From positions 1-64,000 of the forward strand of contig NZ_JPVO01000050.1 in assembly GCF_000772955.1 (NCBI RefSeq): a stretch of DNA of 64,000 nucleotides, written 5' to 3'. Numbering within the stretch: position 1 is the first letter of the stretch; each line of letters opens with the position of its first letter. Position numbers and translations under genes: made by a program. Shown here piece after piece: positions 1 through 8,114 of the stretch. Under the pieces are notes generated by a model that ran no database searches, had not been told where the DNA came from, and saw only the letters and a program-made list of their open reading frames with translations. Source of the stretch: Ureibacillus sinduriensis BLB-1 = JCM 15800 (GTDB lineage: Bacteria > Bacillota > Bacilli > Bacillales_A > Planococcaceae).

Positions 1-53
1 AAGAAACGATATCATTAACGTTTTGTTGTTCAGTTTTCAAGGTTCATGTATTA

Positions 54-127
54 TGGAGCGGGTGATGAGAATCGAACTCACGACATCAGCTTGGAAGGCT
101 GAGGTTTTACCATTAAACTACACCCGC
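54..127 (-). tRNA. tRNA-Gly (TCC)
   Basis: Reverse strand folds as a cloverleaf beginning GCGGGTGTAG and ending in encoded CCA. The anticodon loop CTTCCAA gives TCC. The T-arm GTTCGATTC is intact. Last gene of the leftward tRNA cluster in this window. Confidence 0.95.
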
Positions 128-146
128 ATATTAATTTAATATAAAA

Positions 147-223
<77 letters not shown>

Positions 224-242
224 GTATTTGAAATGTGCTACT

Positions 243-328
<86 letters not shown>

Positions 329-348
329 GTTTAAATGAAGACTCTATA

Positions 349-376
349 ATTATACACTATTCTCAAACAGTGTCAA
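349..376 (-). promoter_or_regulatory. sigma-A promoter inside the tRNA cluster
   Basis: Reverse strand carries TTGACA, a 16-nt spacer and TATAAT, both consensus hexamers. It lies in the 58-nt gap between tRNA-Lys and tRNA-Leu and would drive Leu-Arg-Gly separately from the five upstream tRNAs. Confidence 0.8.
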
Positions 377-386
377 GAATAAAAAC

Positions 387-461
387 TGGTGAGCCATGAA
401 GGACTTGAACCTTCGACCCTCTGATTAAAAGTCAGATGCTCTACCACTGAGCTAATGGCTC
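387..461 (-). tRNA. tRNA-Lys (TTT)
   Basis: Reverse strand begins GAGCCATTAGCTCAG and ends CCA. Anticodon loop CTTTTAA gives TTT. Acceptor stem GAGCCAT/ATGGCTC pairs fully. 75 nt including CCA. Confidence 0.95.
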
Positions 462-468
462 TTACAAA

Positions 469-543
469 TGGCTGGGGTACCAGGATTCGAACCTGGGCAT
501 GACGGAATCAAAATCCGTTGCCTTACCGCTTGGCTATACCCCA
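469..543 (-). tRNA. tRNA-Gln (TTG)
   Basis: Reverse strand begins TGGGGTATAGCCAAG, the usual bacterial tRNA-Gln start, and ends GCCA. Anticodon loop TTTTGAT gives TTG. T-arm GTTCGAATC is intact. Confidence 0.95.
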
Positions 544-547
544 ACAA

Positions 548-623
548 TGGCGGTCCCGACCGGGATCGAACCGGCGATCTCCTGCGTGACAGGCAGGCAT
601 GTTAACCGCTACACCACGGGACC
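548..623 (-). tRNA. tRNA-Asp (GTC)
   Basis: Reverse strand begins GGTCCCGTGGTGTAG and ends GCCA. Anticodon loop CTGTCAC gives GTC. Only four bases separate it from tRNA-Gln, which fits a shared transcript processed at tRNA ends. Confidence 0.95.
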
Positions 624-654
624 AAATTGTTTCTTCTATGATATTAAATTTAAG

Positions 655-729
655 TGGTGACCCGTACGGGATTCGAACCCGTGTTACCGCCGTGAAAGGG
701 CGGTGTCTTAACCACTTGACCAACGGGCC
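655..729 (-). tRNA. tRNA-Glu (TTC)
   Basis: Reverse strand begins GGCCCGTTGGTCAAG and ends ACCA. Anticodon loop CTTTCAC gives TTC. The acceptor stem has one G-T pair (second position); the other pairs are Watson-Crick. Confidence 0.94.
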
Positions 730-730
730 A

Positions 731-805
731 TGGCTCCGAAGGTAGGACTCGAACCTACGACCGATCGGTTAACAGCCGATTGCTCTACCACTGAGCTACT
801 TCGGA
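731..805 (-). tRNA. tRNA-Asn (GTT)
   Basis: Reverse strand begins TCCGAAGTAGCTCAG and ends GCCA. Anticodon loop CTGTTAA gives GTT. It is the first tRNA transcribed from the promoter at 841-869 and is one base from tRNA-Glu. Confidence 0.95.
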
Positions 806-840
806 ATATTCGTTTTCGACTTATCTTGTCGACTTTTATT

Positions 841-869
841 ATTATAGAGACACTTTTAGATAAAGTCAA
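841..869 (-). promoter_or_regulatory. sigma-A promoter of the tRNA operon
   Basis: Reverse strand has TTGACT, a 17-nt spacer and TATAAT, 36 bases upstream of the mature tRNA-Asn 5' end. Near-consensus, as expected for a stable-RNA operon. Confidence 0.8.
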
Positions 870-1056
870 CACTTTTGCCAAAACTTTTTTCACTTTCTTT
901 CCTGCATGTGCGAAACGCTTATATATCATGCCTTCATACACTTATAGTAAAAGAATAGCTTTCCTATAATGTACACTTTTTGAAGAAAGCATACATTTTA
1001 TTATGTACCAAATTAAAAGTTCCCGCCTTTTATGACTCTTCGATTGCCACAAAGGA

Positions 1057-1518
1057 TTATTCGGCTATTTGTTCTATTAAACGTCCCCTGCAATTACCGC
1101 ATCGGTACTTGTTCAAATCCATTCTTTTCTTTCGTGGATATTTCTGTTTACAATCAACACATTCATATATGTATGTTTTTGTATTTGTTCTCTTTTTGTT
1201 TTCCACAATCGTTGAGCAAAACCGAGGTGCTCCGACTTTTTTTAACAGTGTCCGAAAATCCGCATCCCGATGCTTATAACCCATACCCCTTATATGCAGG
1301 TGATAATGACAGAGTTCATGTAAGATAATTCCCCGCAATTCTTCGAGCCCAAAGATGTCATAAGACTTTTTGTTAAACTCAATATTATGACTTCTAAGAA
1401 GGTATCTTCCACCAGTTGTTCGTAATCTATTATTAAAATATGCCTTGTGCAAAAATGGCTGTTCAAAATAATGTAGCGAGAGTTCCTCCACCAACGATTG
1501 AAGTTCTTGATCAGTCAT
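1057..1518 (-). CDS. SprT-like zinc metalloprotease-fold protein
   Basis: 153-aa SprT family protein (the ydcK counterpart of Bacillus). The zinc-binding HExxH motif is HELCH at residues 67-71. A C-terminal zinc-ribbon has two CxxC pairs (YECVDCKQ and YRCGNCRG). The start has a strong ribosome site (AAAGGGGG, 6 nt before ATG). It lies downstream of tex, as in Bacillus. The SprT/Spartan fold is associated with DNA-protein crosslink proteolysis in eukaryotes; the bacterial substrate is not established. The short cmpA gene found between these genes in B. subtilis is absent here. Confidence 0.85.
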   Translation of the reverse strand: MTDQELQSLVEELSLHYFEQPFLHKAYFNNRLRTTGGRYLLRSHNIEFNKKSYDIFGLEELRGIILHELCHYHLHIRGMGYKHRDADFRTLLKKVGAPRFCSTIVENKKRTNTKTYIYECVDCKQKYPRKKRMDLNKYRCGNCRGRLIEQIAE

Positions 1519-1585
1519 CTATATCCCCCTTTAACGTAACCCTATCATTTGAATACAAACTGTCCCCTTATCGCACATAATTACA

Positions 1586-1611
1586 CCCCGGCCATATTTA
1601 ATTAGCCGGGG
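1586..1611 (-). terminator. probable terminator after tex
   Basis: Seven-bp GC stem CCCCGGC/GCCGGGG with a 12-nt loop, 18 nt past the tex stop. The following T-run on the reverse strand is weak (TGTAATTATG), so termination may be partial and allow read-through into the sprT-like gene. Confidence 0.5.
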
Positions 1612-1628
1612 GTCATCGATTCATCCAT

Positions 1629-3812
1629 TTACTGAATTAATTCGACTTGCTTTTCAGGCGCTATCATTGTTAATGCGATACGACCTTTATTTACTTCTAC
1701 TTTGTCTACCCATACTGTTACAATATCCCCTAAAGAAACTACCTCTAATGGATGCTTGATGCGACGTTTCTGTAGTTTGGAAATATGAACCAGACCATCT
1801 TGTTTTACCCCGATATCAACAAATGCGCCAAAATCGACGACATTGCGGACTGTTCCTTGCAATTCCATACCTACTTGCAAGTCCTCCATCTTTAAAACAT
1901 CTGTCTTTAATAAAGGCTGAGGGAAGGCATCGCGTGGATCCCGTGTCGGCTTCATTAATGTGTCTACAATGTCTTTCACAGTTACTTCGCCAACAGCAAG
2001 TTGTTCACTTAAAGCTTTTACATCTAATGCGGCAAGAGCTTCCTCGCAATGTTTTGATCCAACATCTTTTTTCGTCAACCCGGCACTTGATAATATATCT
2101 TCGGCCAGTTTATAGCTTTCCGGGTGAATGCCGGTTGCGTCCAGGGGATTTTTTGCTTCCGCGATACGTAAAAAGCCAATCGCCTGTTCATATGTTTTGG
2201 CACCTAAACGGGGGATTTTTTTTAATTGCGCGCGAGATGTAAATTTTCCGCCTTCACTTCGAGCATTTATTATATTCTCTGCAACGGTTTTCGATAAGCC
2301 GGATACATATTGCAGAAGGGACGCAGAAGCGGTATTCACATCTACCCCTACCTGGTTAACCGCAGTTTCTACTATGAACGTTAAAGATTCAGCCAGTTTT
2401 TTTTGCGACACGTCATGTTGATATTGGCCGACGCCCACTGCCTTCGGTTCAATTTTCACAAGTTCTGATAGTGGGTCTTGTAACCGGCGAGCAATCGAAA
2501 CGGCACTTCTTTGTTCGACTTGCAATTCCGGAAACTCACTTCGCGCCACTTCGGAAGCAGAGTAAACAGAAGCCCCCGCTTCATTTACAATGACATAGGC
2601 AATTTCTTGCTCAACTTCTTTCAATACGTCAGCAACAAACTGTTCTGTCTCTCTCGAAGCCGTGCCATTACCTATCGCCACTATCGATATCGGATATTTC
2701 TCTAGTAAAGCTTTCATCACTGCTTTTGATTTTGCTACATCTGGTTTCGGAGGATGTGGATAAATCGCTGTTACCTCCAGCATTTTGCCTGTTTCATCCA
2801 CCACCGCTAATTTACAGCCAGTTCGATAGGCCGGGTCTACACCCAAGACCATCTTGCCGCGCATTGGTGGCTGTAATAATAGGCTCTTCAAATTTTCAGC
2901 AAAAATATGAATTGCTTGTTCTTCTGCTTTTTCTGTTAGCTCACTCCGCAATTCACGTTCAATTGAAGGTTGAATCAATCGTTTATAGCTGTCTTCCACA
3001 GCTTCTTTTACATGCTGCAAGGCAGGTGAGGATGAGTTCAAAGGAATCCAGGCTCTCTCCATAATTTGGAGTACTCTATCTAGAGGAACATGAATTGCCA
3101 CTTTTATAATATCTTCTTTTTCGCCACGATTGAGAGCCAGCGTTCTATGAGGAACAATTTGTTTTACCGGTTCTTCATACTCATAGTACATTTCAAATAC
3201 TTTTTTCTCGTCCTTTTCAGCATTTTTAACTGAAGTGGCGATCTTCCCTTCTCTCCAAGAAAGTTTTCGTATTTGATCGCGAACTTGAGGATCATCTGCA
3301 AATCTCTCAGCTAATATATCCTTTGCACCAGTTAAAGCATCTTCAACCGTATCCACTCCTTTTTCTGCGTCAAGGAATGGGAAGGCTACCATTTCAACTT
3401 CTTTTCTTGTGAATTTTAATAACTCGTCTGCCAGAGGTTCTAAACCTTTTTCTTTGGCAATCGTCGCCTTTGTTCGCCTTTTTTGTTTATAGGGTCTATA
3501 TAGATCTTCAACTCGCTGCAAGATTGTGGCACCTTGAATCGATGCTTGAAGCTCACCTGTCAATTTCCCCTGTTCATCTATTAATCGAATGACCTCTTCT
3601 TTTCGTTGTTCTAGCTGTTGTATGTAATGATATCGATCTTCGATGGATTTAATTTGAACTTCATCCAATGAACCTGTTGCTTCCTTACGGTAACGGGCTA
3701 TGAAGGGTACGGTATTCCCGTCCTCCAATAATTTAATAACAGCTTCAGCTTGTTGTGGCTTTACTTTTGTTTCTGTTGCTATCATTTGCAGCATTTTCTG
3801 TACTTCCATCAT
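1629..3812 (-). CDS. tex: Tex, S1-domain RNA-binding transcription accessory protein
   Basis: About 727 aa. Architecture matches Tex: N-terminal helical Tex region, an RNase H-like YqgF segment (VLGVDPAYRTG around residue 325), helix-hairpin-helix repeats (LLQYVSGLSKTVAENI near 505) and a C-terminal S1 domain (GMELQGTVRNVVDFGAFVDIG near 650). Tex is a nucleic-acid-binding factor that interacts with transcription. The upstream in-frame TTG at 3827 lacks a ribosome site; ATG at 3812 follows GAAAGG by 7 nt, so I chose it. The gene follows the sigB operon, in the position where B. subtilis has rsbX and ydcF-H before tex. Confidence 0.93.
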   Translation of the reverse strand: MMEVQKMLQMIATETKVKPQQAEAVIKLLEDGNTVPFIARYRKEATGSLDEVQIKSIEDRYHYIQQLEQRKEEVIRLIDEQGKLTGELQASIQGATILQRVEDLYRPYKQKRRTKATIAKEKGLEPLADELLKFTRKEVEMVAFPFLDAEKGVDTVEDALTGAKDILAERFADDPQVRDQIRKLSWREGKIATSVKNAEKDEKKVFEMYYEYEEPVKQIVPHRTLALNRGEKEDIIKVAIHVPLDRVLQIMERAWIPLNSSSPALQHVKEAVEDSYKRLIQPSIERELRSELTEKAEEQAIHIFAENLKSLLLQPPMRGKMVLGVDPAYRTGCKLAVVDETGKMLEVTAIYPHPPKPDVAKSKAVMKALLEKYPISIVAIGNGTASRETEQFVADVLKEVEQEIAYVIVNEAGASVYSASEVARSEFPELQVEQRSAVSIARRLQDPLSELVKIEPKAVGVGQYQHDVSQKKLAESLTFIVETAVNQVGVDVNTASASLLQYVSGLSKTVAENIINARSEGGKFTSRAQLKKIPRLGAKTYEQAIGFLRIAEAKNPLDATGIHPESYKLAEDILSSAGLTKKDVGSKHCEEALAALDVKALSEQLAVGEVTVKDIVDTLMKPTRDPRDAFPQPLLKTDVLKMEDLQVGMELQGTVRNVVDFGAFVDIGVKQDGLVHISKLQKRRIKHPLEVVSLGDIVTVWVDKVEVNKGRIALTMIAPEKQVELIQ

Positions 3813-3952
3813 TCCACAGCCTTTCAAATTTTCATAAATGAAACATTTCTAGTATGACGACATAATCTTAGTTTACCATTTAATGTCCTCTTTCTTCTAT
3901 TATTGAACGTTTCAGTGGCTATTCATGAAGGAGTTAGTCAATTTTCCTCAAT

Positions 3953-3986
3953 AAAAAAGCCTACCCTCGTTCTTCGGGGGTAGACT
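3953..3986 (-). terminator. terminator of the sigB operon
   Basis: Reverse strand forms CTACCCCCGA / TCGAGGGTAG-type hairpin followed by GGCTTTTTTATT, 31 nt after the sigB stop. A classic intrinsic terminator, separating sigB from tex. Confidence 0.85.
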
Positions 3987-4016
3987 TGTCCAGCATATTA
4001 AATTCCTCAACCATTA

Positions 4017-4796
4017 TTACACAACACCATCTGCAGTAATGACTTGTTGTAATTTCTTAATTGCCTTCCGTTGGATGCGCGATACATGCATTTGAGAAAT
4101 ACCTAGCATTTCTCCTGCTTCTTTTTGACTGAGTTGATCATAATAAGTTAATTTTAAAATCTCTTTTTCACGTTCTTCCAAGGTTTCCATCGCTTCCGAA
4201 ACAACGATCCGACGATTCGTCCTTTCGAATCCATCGTCTTCTTTTCCTATAACATCCATCAACGTGACTGTACCACCTTCAGAATCCGCATCAATGGAAT
4301 GATCCATCGAAAGAGCATGGTAACTTTTGCTCATTTCCATTGCCTCTAGAACGTCTTCTTCCTCTACTTCCAAATATTCGGCAATTTCCTGTATAGAAGG
4401 AGAATATTGCAGTTTAGTGGTTAGATATTCTGCAGCTGTTTTAATTTTTGGACCAAGTTCTTTAATACGTCGAGGTACATGAACATCCCACGTTTTGTCA
4501 CGTAAAAATCGTTTAATTTCTCCAACGATCGTCGGAACAGCAAAAGCTTCAAAGCTTCTACCCATAGACGTATCAAAACGTCGAATCGCCCCTAGCAATC
4601 CAAGCATCCCCACTTGGACCATGTCCTCGTAATTCGTTTTGCCGTAAGAATATCTCCTAGCAATCGACTCCACTAAATTCTTGTAATGAATTACTAAGTG
4701 ATCTAAAGGCGCTTGCTCTTCTGATTGTTGATATTGTTCTATCCATTCTAATATTTGCTCAGTAGAGTTTCGGTTATCTGGTGATTGACTGGACAT
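4017..4796 (-). CDS. sigB: RNA polymerase sigma factor SigB (general stress)
   Basis: 259 aa, close to the usual 262. Sigma-70 regions in order: region 2 (YSYGKTNYEDMVQVGMLGLLGAI near residue 50), region 3 (KTAAEYLTTKLQYSPSIQEIAEYL near 118), region 4 helix-turn-helix (YDQLSQKEAGEMLGISQMHVSRI near 220). The first 23 nt overlap rsbW, implying translational coupling, as in other sigB operons. Its activity should be held by RsbW and released when RsbV is dephosphorylated. The downstream gene in Bacillus, rsbX, is missing here; a terminator follows directly. Confidence 0.96.
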   Translation of the reverse strand: MSSQSPDNRNSTEQILEWIEQYQQSEEQAPLDHLVIHYKNLVESIARRYSYGKTNYEDMVQVGMLGLLGAIRRFDTSMGRSFEAFAVPTIVGEIKRFLRDKTWDVHVPRRIKELGPKIKTAAEYLTTKLQYSPSIQEIAEYLEVEEEDVLEAMEMSKSYHALSMDHSIDADSEGGTVTLMDVIGKEDDGFERTNRRIVVSEAMETLEEREKEILKLTYYDQLSQKEAGEMLGISQMHVSRIQRKAIKKLQQVITADGVV

Positions 4797-5247
4797 TTTC
4801 TTTCACCTGCTCTCTCGTGACATATTTTGTCATGAAAACAGTGACTCCACCTTCGTTGTTGTTCACTCTGACCTCGTCCATTAATGTCTCCATTAAGTAA
4901 AGCCCTAGTCCGCCCTCTCTTAATAATTCAACACTTTCATCTTCCTGATATGGACCAATCTGTGATTTTATCTCTTCGAAGTTAAAGCTATGTCCGTAAT
5001 CCGATACCATGACCTCAATTTTATCAGCATATAGTGCCACACCGATAACAATTTCTCCATCCTCATGGCTCCCATAAGCATGTTGTACCACGTTTGTCAC
5101 CGCTTCACTTACGGCAATTTTCATATCTTCAATTTCGTCATAGGAAAAACCAACACGTGAAGCTAATCCTGAAACAGTTAATCTTATAACACTAACGTAT
5201 TGCGGCTTTGCAGGAACTCTAATTTCGATGTAGTCAAATGCGCGCAT
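4774..5247 (-). CDS. rsbW: RsbW anti-sigma-B factor, serine kinase
   Basis: 157 aa, GHKL/HATPase fold. The N-box is seen as AVSEAVTNVVQHAYG, the G1 box as VSDYGHSFNFE and the G2 box as REGGLGLYLMETLMDEV. RsbW binds SigB and phosphorylates RsbV. ATG at 5247 follows AAGGTGGGG by 6 nt; the GTG four codons earlier lies inside that ribosome site, so the ATG start (MRAFDYIE) is preferred, and it aligns with B. subtilis RsbW. It overlaps rsbV by 14 nt and sigB by 23 nt. Confidence 0.95.
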   Translation of the reverse strand: MRAFDYIEIRVPAKPQYVSVIRLTVSGLASRVGFSYDEIEDMKIAVSEAVTNVVQHAYGSHEDGEIVIGVALYADKIEVMVSDYGHSFNFEEIKSQIGPYQEDESVELLREGGLGLYLMETLMDEVRVNNNEGGVTVFMTKYVTREQVKENVQSITR

Positions 5248-5569
5248 TGGTTGCCCCACCTTTTCCTATTTCCATTAATTCACTAAGTCCTGTTATTTCA
5301 AATAACCTTGTTAACCTTGCGGACAAGTTAACTAATTTTAAACTGGCATTCTCCTTCACAATTTTCTTATAAAATGCCACGAAAACCCCAAGACCTGTAC
5401 TATCCATATAATTAACATTCGATAAATCCAATTCTACAAGTAAGCCCTCCGTTATACGGATCATCTCAAGCTCATCTCTTAAAATTGGTGCTGTATACGT
5501 ATCAATTTCACCTTCAATGTATCCTAACAGTAAATCCCCATCTTCTCGAAATTGTACATTAACATTCAT
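5234..5569 (-). CDS. rsbV: RsbV anti-anti-sigma factor
   Basis: 111-aa STAS-domain protein. The phosphoacceptor serine is Ser57 in MDSTGLGVF, matching the site targeted by RsbW in the family. Unphosphorylated RsbV binds RsbW and frees SigB. Strong ribosome site GGGAGGTG. A near-perfect sigma-B promoter lies 34 nt upstream (5603-5627), so rsbV-rsbW-sigB should be autoregulated. Confidence 0.95.
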   Translation of the reverse strand: MNVNVQFREDGDLLLGYIEGEIDTYTAPILRDELEMIRITEGLLVELDLSNVNYMDSTGLGVFVAFYKKIVKENASLKLVNLSARLTRLFEITGLSELMEIGKGGATNARI

Positions 5570-5602
5570 TTTAAGACACCTCCCACAATTACCTAATGGT
5601 CT

Positions 5603-5627
5603 TTTCCCCAGATTGCAATCTTTAAAC
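5603..5627 (-). promoter_or_regulatory. sigma-B promoter upstream of rsbV
   Basis: Reverse strand reads GTTTAA, a 13-nt spacer, GGGAAA. Both hexamers match the sigma-B consensus (GTTTAA, GGGWAW). It sits in the 75-nt gap between rsbU and rsbV, as the autoregulatory promoter does in B. subtilis. Confidence 0.85.
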
Positions 5628-5644
5628 CTATAATTTTAAAAAAA

Positions 5645-6640
5645 TTACTTTTTTATAATTACCACCGTAAAATCATCTTCCAATTTAAAGTCATGCAGCT
5701 TCTGAAGTTCGCTATAAATCACTTCACACATTTCTTGGGCAGTAAGATGGCGGTTGGCTAAAGCAAGTTCCTTGATTATTTCACGGGAATCAAATTCTTC
5801 TTTATTACGAAAGTCTGTTACCCCATCGGTCATCAGAATGACGAAATCGCCGTTTTTCAAATCAAGGTCCTGTTGGGTATATTTTGCTTCCGGCAATATG
5901 CCGAGCAACAGACCCTTCGACTCCAGATCGTAAAAAGATTCGCTTTCTCCGTCATAGTACAAGGATGGCTCGTGTCCGGCAGAACTCCAAGTAAGCACGT
6001 TGGTTGACAAATCATAACGTACATAGCATAACGAGACGAACATACTGTCATCGATACTTTTTTCTATAGTCCTATTCAATACTTCCAGCACATAGGAGGG
6101 ATTGCTGTTTGCATATTCCAAAGTGTCCAATCCATATTTCACCATAGACATACATAATGCTGCCGGTACCCCCTTACCTACTACATCTGTCACGGCAACG
6201 CTTAAAAAACGTTCATCATCGTGCATGAAATGAACATAATCGCCATTCATTTTTCGGAGAGGTACCGAAATCATGCCGATATCAACAGAACGAGGTTTCG
6301 GAATCTCATTTTCCAGCAATAAATTTTGAATTTTCGTTGCAATTTCCATTTCAATCCGAAGTTCTTCTTGTTTGGCCAACAGACTTTGATGCTCCTGAAC
6401 TTTCAATCCGAAATGCACCATTACTTCTATTAGAAAATCGTATCCATGCAGTACCGAGTCGGGCAAATCATCGTATACTTCTTCCAGCGCTTGCTTATGG
6501 ATACTAATCACTTCTTCCGGCGTTACATTTTTTTGGATCATCCGTTTAATAAAATTTTGGCCAATATATAAATCGCTCTCATTCTGATTTCCGATATAAT
6601 CTGATAGAATTTTTTTATATTGTTTTCGTATCTGCTCCAA
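5645..6640 (-). CDS. rsbU: RsbU, PP2C-type phosphatase acting on RsbV-P
   Basis: 331 aa, near the usual 335. An N-terminal helical RsbT-binding domain (about residues 1-85) is followed by a short linker and a SpoIIE/PP2C phosphatase domain, with metal-binding motifs GDYVHFMHDDERFLSVAVTDVVGKG near 133 and ILMTDGVTDFRN near 268. It should dephosphorylate RsbV when RsbT binds it. TTG start follows AGGGTGTG, which overlaps the rsbT stop; only 6 nt separate the genes. The PAS-containing alternative RsbP is excluded because no PAS domain is present. Confidence 0.94.
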   Translation of the reverse strand: MEQIRKQYKKILSDYIGNQNESDLYIGQNFIKRMIQKNVTPEEVISIHKQALEEVYDDLPDSVLHGYDFLIEVMVHFGLKVQEHQSLLAKQEELRIEMEIATKIQNLLLENEIPKPRSVDIGMISVPLRKMNGDYVHFMHDDERFLSVAVTDVVGKGVPAALCMSMVKYGLDTLEYANSNPSYVLEVLNRTIEKSIDDSMFVSLCYVRYDLSTNVLTWSSAGHEPSLYYDGESESFYDLESKGLLLGILPEAKYTQQDLDLKNGDFVILMTDGVTDFRNKEEFDSREIIKELALANRHLTAQEMCEVIYSELQKLHDFKLEDDFTVVIIKK

Positions 6641-6646
6641 TTAAAT

Positions 6647-7051
6647 TCACACCCTAACTAGCCATTTCACAACCTTAATAGTAGTCCCCTGGCCGACCCT
6701 TGATTCAATTTCAATTAAATCTACAAGCCTTTTAACAGCAGGTAATCCTGCGCCCGCACTTGTCGAGGAATAGTCATCTTCCAAGACTTTGTGGACATCT
6801 TTCATCCCTTGGCCTTTATCAATCGATGAAATGGCAATCCCTTTCAAGCCGTTTTCTTCGACCTCTTCGATAACGATTTTACCAGCATGGGCATATAATA
6901 AAATATTCTTTGCGAGTTCACCTATCGCTGTCGTAATTCTAGATTGATCCACATCGTTGAATCCAATTTCTTTTGCCTCATCTCGACCGAGCTTGCGTGC
7001 AGTTACTATATCTAGTTCCGTCACTATCTCTACTACTCTTGCTTCTCTCAT
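6647..7051 (-). CDS. rsbT: RsbT, switch kinase and activator of RsbU
   Basis: 134 aa, as in B. subtilis (133). HATPase kinase motifs are intact: AIGELAKNILLYA (N box), DKGQGM (G1), SAGAGLPAVKRL (G2). In the known stressosome RsbT is sequestered by RsbR/RsbS and released to activate RsbU. Here neither rsbR nor rsbS lies upstream; the previous gene is ndoA with its own terminator. ATG at 7051 follows GGGGG by 7 nt; the longer frame from 7090 lacks a ribosome site. No clear promoter was found in the AT-rich 7052-7275 region. Confidence 0.92.
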   Translation of the reverse strand: MREARVVEIVTELDIVTARKLGRDEAKEIGFNDVDQSRITTAIGELAKNILLYAHAGKIVIEEVEENGLKGIAISSIDKGQGMKDVHKVLEDDYSSTSAGAGLPAVKRLVDLIEIESRVGQGTTIKVVKWLVRV

Positions 7052-7275
7052 CACTGCACCCCCATATTGCCTTGGAATTAACGGACGCATACTATAATTC
7101 TAGCAAATATGTATAAAAGTTAATAATTCTATTATATATATTATCAAATATCATAACATCAAATCTAGTTTGATAAATAGACTAAAGATTTTGTGCAAAC
7201 TACACTTTATTGGCAAACTCAATAAATAGAAACTCAGCTCTTATATAGATACCCAAATATTCAAATCTTTTTGCA

Positions 7276-7320
7276 TAAAAAAAGAATGACCTATAAGAAT
7301 TTCTTCTTTAGGTCATTCCT
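7276..7320 (-). terminator. terminator of ndoAI-ndoA
   Basis: Ten-bp stem GAATGACCTA/TAGGTCATTC; the reverse strand continues into a T7 run. It lies 14 nt past the ndoA stop and separates the toxin-antitoxin genes from rsbT. Confidence 0.85.
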
Positions 7321-7334
7321 TCACATTTTATGTA

Positions 7335-7685
7335 TTAAAATTTCAATAATCCTAGGCTTATTTCCAGTGCAACATCCACCTTTTCCATAAGCTCATCATC
7401 TAATTGGGTAATTCGATCCGTCAACCTGGACTTATCTATCGTACGCAATTGTTCAAGCAAAATTACCGAGTTTCGTTCGAAACCATACTTTTTGGCATCA
7501 ATTTCGACATGAGTCGGCAATTTTGCTTTTTGAATCTGCGCAGTAATCGCAGCGATGATTACAGTTGGACTAAATCTGTTACCTATATCGTTTTGAAGGA
7601 TTAATACGGGCCTCGTTCCGCCTTGTTCAGATCCCACAACTGGAGAGAGATCTGCAAAAAACACGTCCCCTCGTTTCACAATCAA
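7335..7685 (-). CDS. ndoA: EndoA/MazF endoribonuclease toxin
   Basis: 116 aa, the exact family length. Begins [23 protein letters not shown] and contains [12 protein letters not shown], both characteristic of Bacillus EndoA, a sequence-specific (UACAU in B. subtilis) mRNA interferase. The partner antitoxin gene ends 4 nt upstream. The alr-ndoAI-ndoA-rsb order is conserved in Bacilli, although rsbR and rsbS normally follow. Confidence 0.96.
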   Translation of the reverse strand: MIVKRGDVFFADLSPVVGSEQGGTRPVLILQNDIGNRFSPTVIIAAITAQIQKAKLPTHVEIDAKKYGFERNSVILLEQLRTIDKSRLTDRITQLDDELMEKVDVALEISLGLLKF

Positions 7686-7689
7686 AATG

Positions 7690-7971
7690 TCATCCCCCGC
7701 TTACGAGACGCTCCACCATATGTTCCGCTTCATACTCTGCATGTAGACATTCGCTACAAATATTCAGGTTGATTTGCGACATTTCCACATAGCCTTTCAT
7801 TAAAGCTTCCCGTATTTGATTTGGTTGCTTGTGCGTAGACAATCTACGAGATGAAATATACACAAAACTTTCCGTATCTCGTGATTTATGCTCAAGTGTA
7901 TTAAATGCCATTAACAACTCTTGAGGAAGTTCTAATACTTCCTTTACTTCTTCTACTTTTTTCGCGTACAA
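7690..7971 (-). CDS. ndoAI: EndoAI/MazE antitoxin
   Basis: 93 aa, the family length, when started at TTG 7971, which sits 6 nt after GGAGGTG; the GTG at 7986 lies within that ribosome site and is unlikely. The C-terminal half ([22 protein letters not shown]...VERLVSGG) closely matches B. subtilis EndoAI. The N-terminal half should form the ribbon-helix-helix DNA-binding dimer but is more divergent. It neutralises EndoA and probably represses the pair. Confidence 0.9.
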   Translation of the reverse strand: MYAKKVEEVKEVLELPQELLMAFNTLEHKSRDTESFVYISSRRLSTHKQPNQIREALMKGYVEMSQINLNICSECLHAEYEAEHMVERLVSGG

Positions 7972-8114
7972 AACAAGCACCTCCACAAAAACCGTACCAT
8001 TTCAATTCTTTTCTCATTCTATCATCGAAATGATATGTTGAAAAGATAATTATTAAAAAATATGGCTATACATGTAGTTTTATTGGTTTTTGTCAAAGTA
8101 TTTGTCGCATTTTA

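Noticed and set aside
1519-1628. cmpA small gene expected between tex and sprT-like
   Set aside because: The 110-bp gap contains only a hairpin and the ribosome site of the next gene; no cmpA-like frame.
8030-8100. Promoter for ndoAI from TTGACA on the reverse strand near 8090
   Set aside because: No acceptable -10 at 16-18 nt spacing; the toxin-antitoxin pair may be read from alr.
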